This document shows, piece by piece, positions 63,593 through 64,000 of a stretch of 64,000 nucleotides of DNA. Each line of letters opens with the position of its first letter. Within the stretch, counting starts at the first letter, position 1. Both the position numbers and the translations under genes were made by a program. A model generated the notes under the pieces. It was not told the DNA's origin. It ran no database searches and saw nothing but the letters and a program-made list of their open reading frames with translations. Source of the stretch: Rhizobium vallis (lineage in GTDB: Bacteria; Pseudomonadota; Alphaproteobacteria; Rhizobiales; Rhizobiaceae). The stretch lies in assembly GCF_003985155.1 (NCBI RefSeq), contig NZ_ML133693.1, positions 186,001 to 250,000 on the forward strand. The letters are read 5' to 3'.

Positions 63593-64000
63593 GTCGGGCC
63601 CTCGCGAGTGACGCCGCCCGTTGCCGGCACATTCTGCGGAATGAAATCCTCCGCCGCCCCCGGCACACTGTAATCATAGGCCCAGCGGTAGACGACAGGC
63701 AGATCCTTGCCCCAGTTGCCGTGCGCCGGTGGTGTCTGGGGAGTCTGCCATTCCAGCGTCGTTGCCCGCCACGGATTGCCGCCTGCCTCCCTGCCCCGGA
63801 AAAGGCTCCAGGCGAGATTGAACAGGAAAACCATCTGCCCTGCCCCGACGATCAGCGCCATGACAGTGATGAAGATGTTGAGCGTGTGGGCCGAAGGCGG
63901 AACGAAGGCGGTTTCTCCCATCTCGAAGTAACGGCGCGGCACACCGAGCAGACCGAGATAATGCATCGGAAAGAAGATCGCATAGGTGCCGAGGAAGGTG
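63589..64000 (-). CDS. ctaD: Cytochrome c oxidase subunit I, C-terminal part (5' end outside window)
   Basis: The frame is open to base 64000. The 137 visible residues begin 'TFLGTYAIFFPMHYLGLLG' and continue 'VPRRYFEMGETAFVPPSAHTL' and 'TLEWQTPQTPPAHGNW', the last helices and periplasmic tail of COX1. The heme- and copper-binding His residues lie outside the window. It heads the visible part of the oxidase operon (I, III-like, III, IV); subunit II is presumably upstream of subunit I. Confidence 0.93.
   Translation of the reverse strand, partial: TFLGTYAIFFPMHYLGLLGVPRRYFEMGETAFVPPSAHTLNIFITVMALIVGAGQMVFLFNLAWSLFRGREAGGNPWRATTLEWQTPQTPPAHGNWGKDLPVVYRWAYDYSVPGAAEDFIPQNVPATGGVTREGPT

Overview
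The window reads as high-GC alphaproteobacterial DNA, most probably Rhizobiales (Rhizobium/Agrobacterium type). This rests on four ABC-importer operons with their own regulators, a SorC/EryD-like polyol locus, slr1658/slr1659-type partner-switching genes and tight ATGA-overlapping operons. The density of catabolic uptake modules and the lack of housekeeping, rRNA or tRNA genes suggest an accessory chromosomal region or a large secondary replicon; that is inference. Both end genes are cut by the window: a C45-family hydrolase at base 1 and cytochrome oxidase subunit I at base 64000.

Layout. (1) 0.6-12.2 kb, + strand: a sugar or polyol locus with binding protein, double ATPase, permease, SorC regulator, aldo/keto reductase, FAD-dependent GlpD-like dehydrogenase, DhnA/LsrF-like class I aldolase, FGGY kinase and GMC oxidoreductase. 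A palindromic candidate operator sits in front of it. A MipA/OmpV outer-membrane protein follows. (2) 13.1-23.2 kb, - strand: a tightly overlapping nine-gene operon (HAD phosphatase, class III aminotransferase, arginase-fold protein, SMR-like protein, fatty acid desaturase, alpha/beta hydrolase, GNAT acyltransferase, second SMR-like protein, cyclopropane synthase) preceded by an OmpR-type two-component system. It looks like a membrane-lipid or amino-lipid modification system of unknown product and is the best candidate here for something undescribed. (3) 23.6-33.1 kb: agmatinase-family ureohydrolase, class I aminotransferase, flavin reductase plus LLM flavin monooxygenase, GntR and LysR regulators, and a polar amino-acid ABC importer; the block is bracketed by a short direct repeat. 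(4) 33.5-34.2 kb: VapBC toxin-antitoxin. (5) 34.2-39.4 kb: ribose-type ABC importer with a divergent LacI regulator. (6) 39.8-40.7 kb: TauD/TfdA dioxygenase. (7) 40.8-47.5 kb, - strand: GGDEF-EAL protein, degenerate kinase-like protein, STAS-methyltransferase fusion, Cache-HAMP-SpoIIE phosphatase, anti-sigma-type ATPase and STAS protein, i.e. a partner-switching signalling module. (8) 47.9-52.3 kb: GNAT, AraC regulator, a secreted five-residue-repeat protein paired with an ADYC-domain protein, and a LuxR-type regulator. (9) 52.3-59.9 kb: a fourth sugar ABC importer with an SMP-30 lactonase, divergent from a GAF histidine kinase/LuxR response regulator pair; tandem candidate operators lie between. 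(10) 60.1-64 kb: glutathione transferase, WGR-domain protein, dienelactone hydrolase and the distal part of a heme-copper oxidase operon.

Functional logic. Most of the window is import plus catabolism of small plant- or soil-derived compounds, each module with a local regulator. Regions 2 and 7 stand apart as envelope modification and signal transduction. In all four importer operons a strong GC-rich hairpin lies directly after the binding-protein gene, consistent with mRNA stabilisation or attenuation that keeps the binding protein more abundant than the membrane components. No RNA genes, CRISPR arrays or intact insertion sequences were seen.
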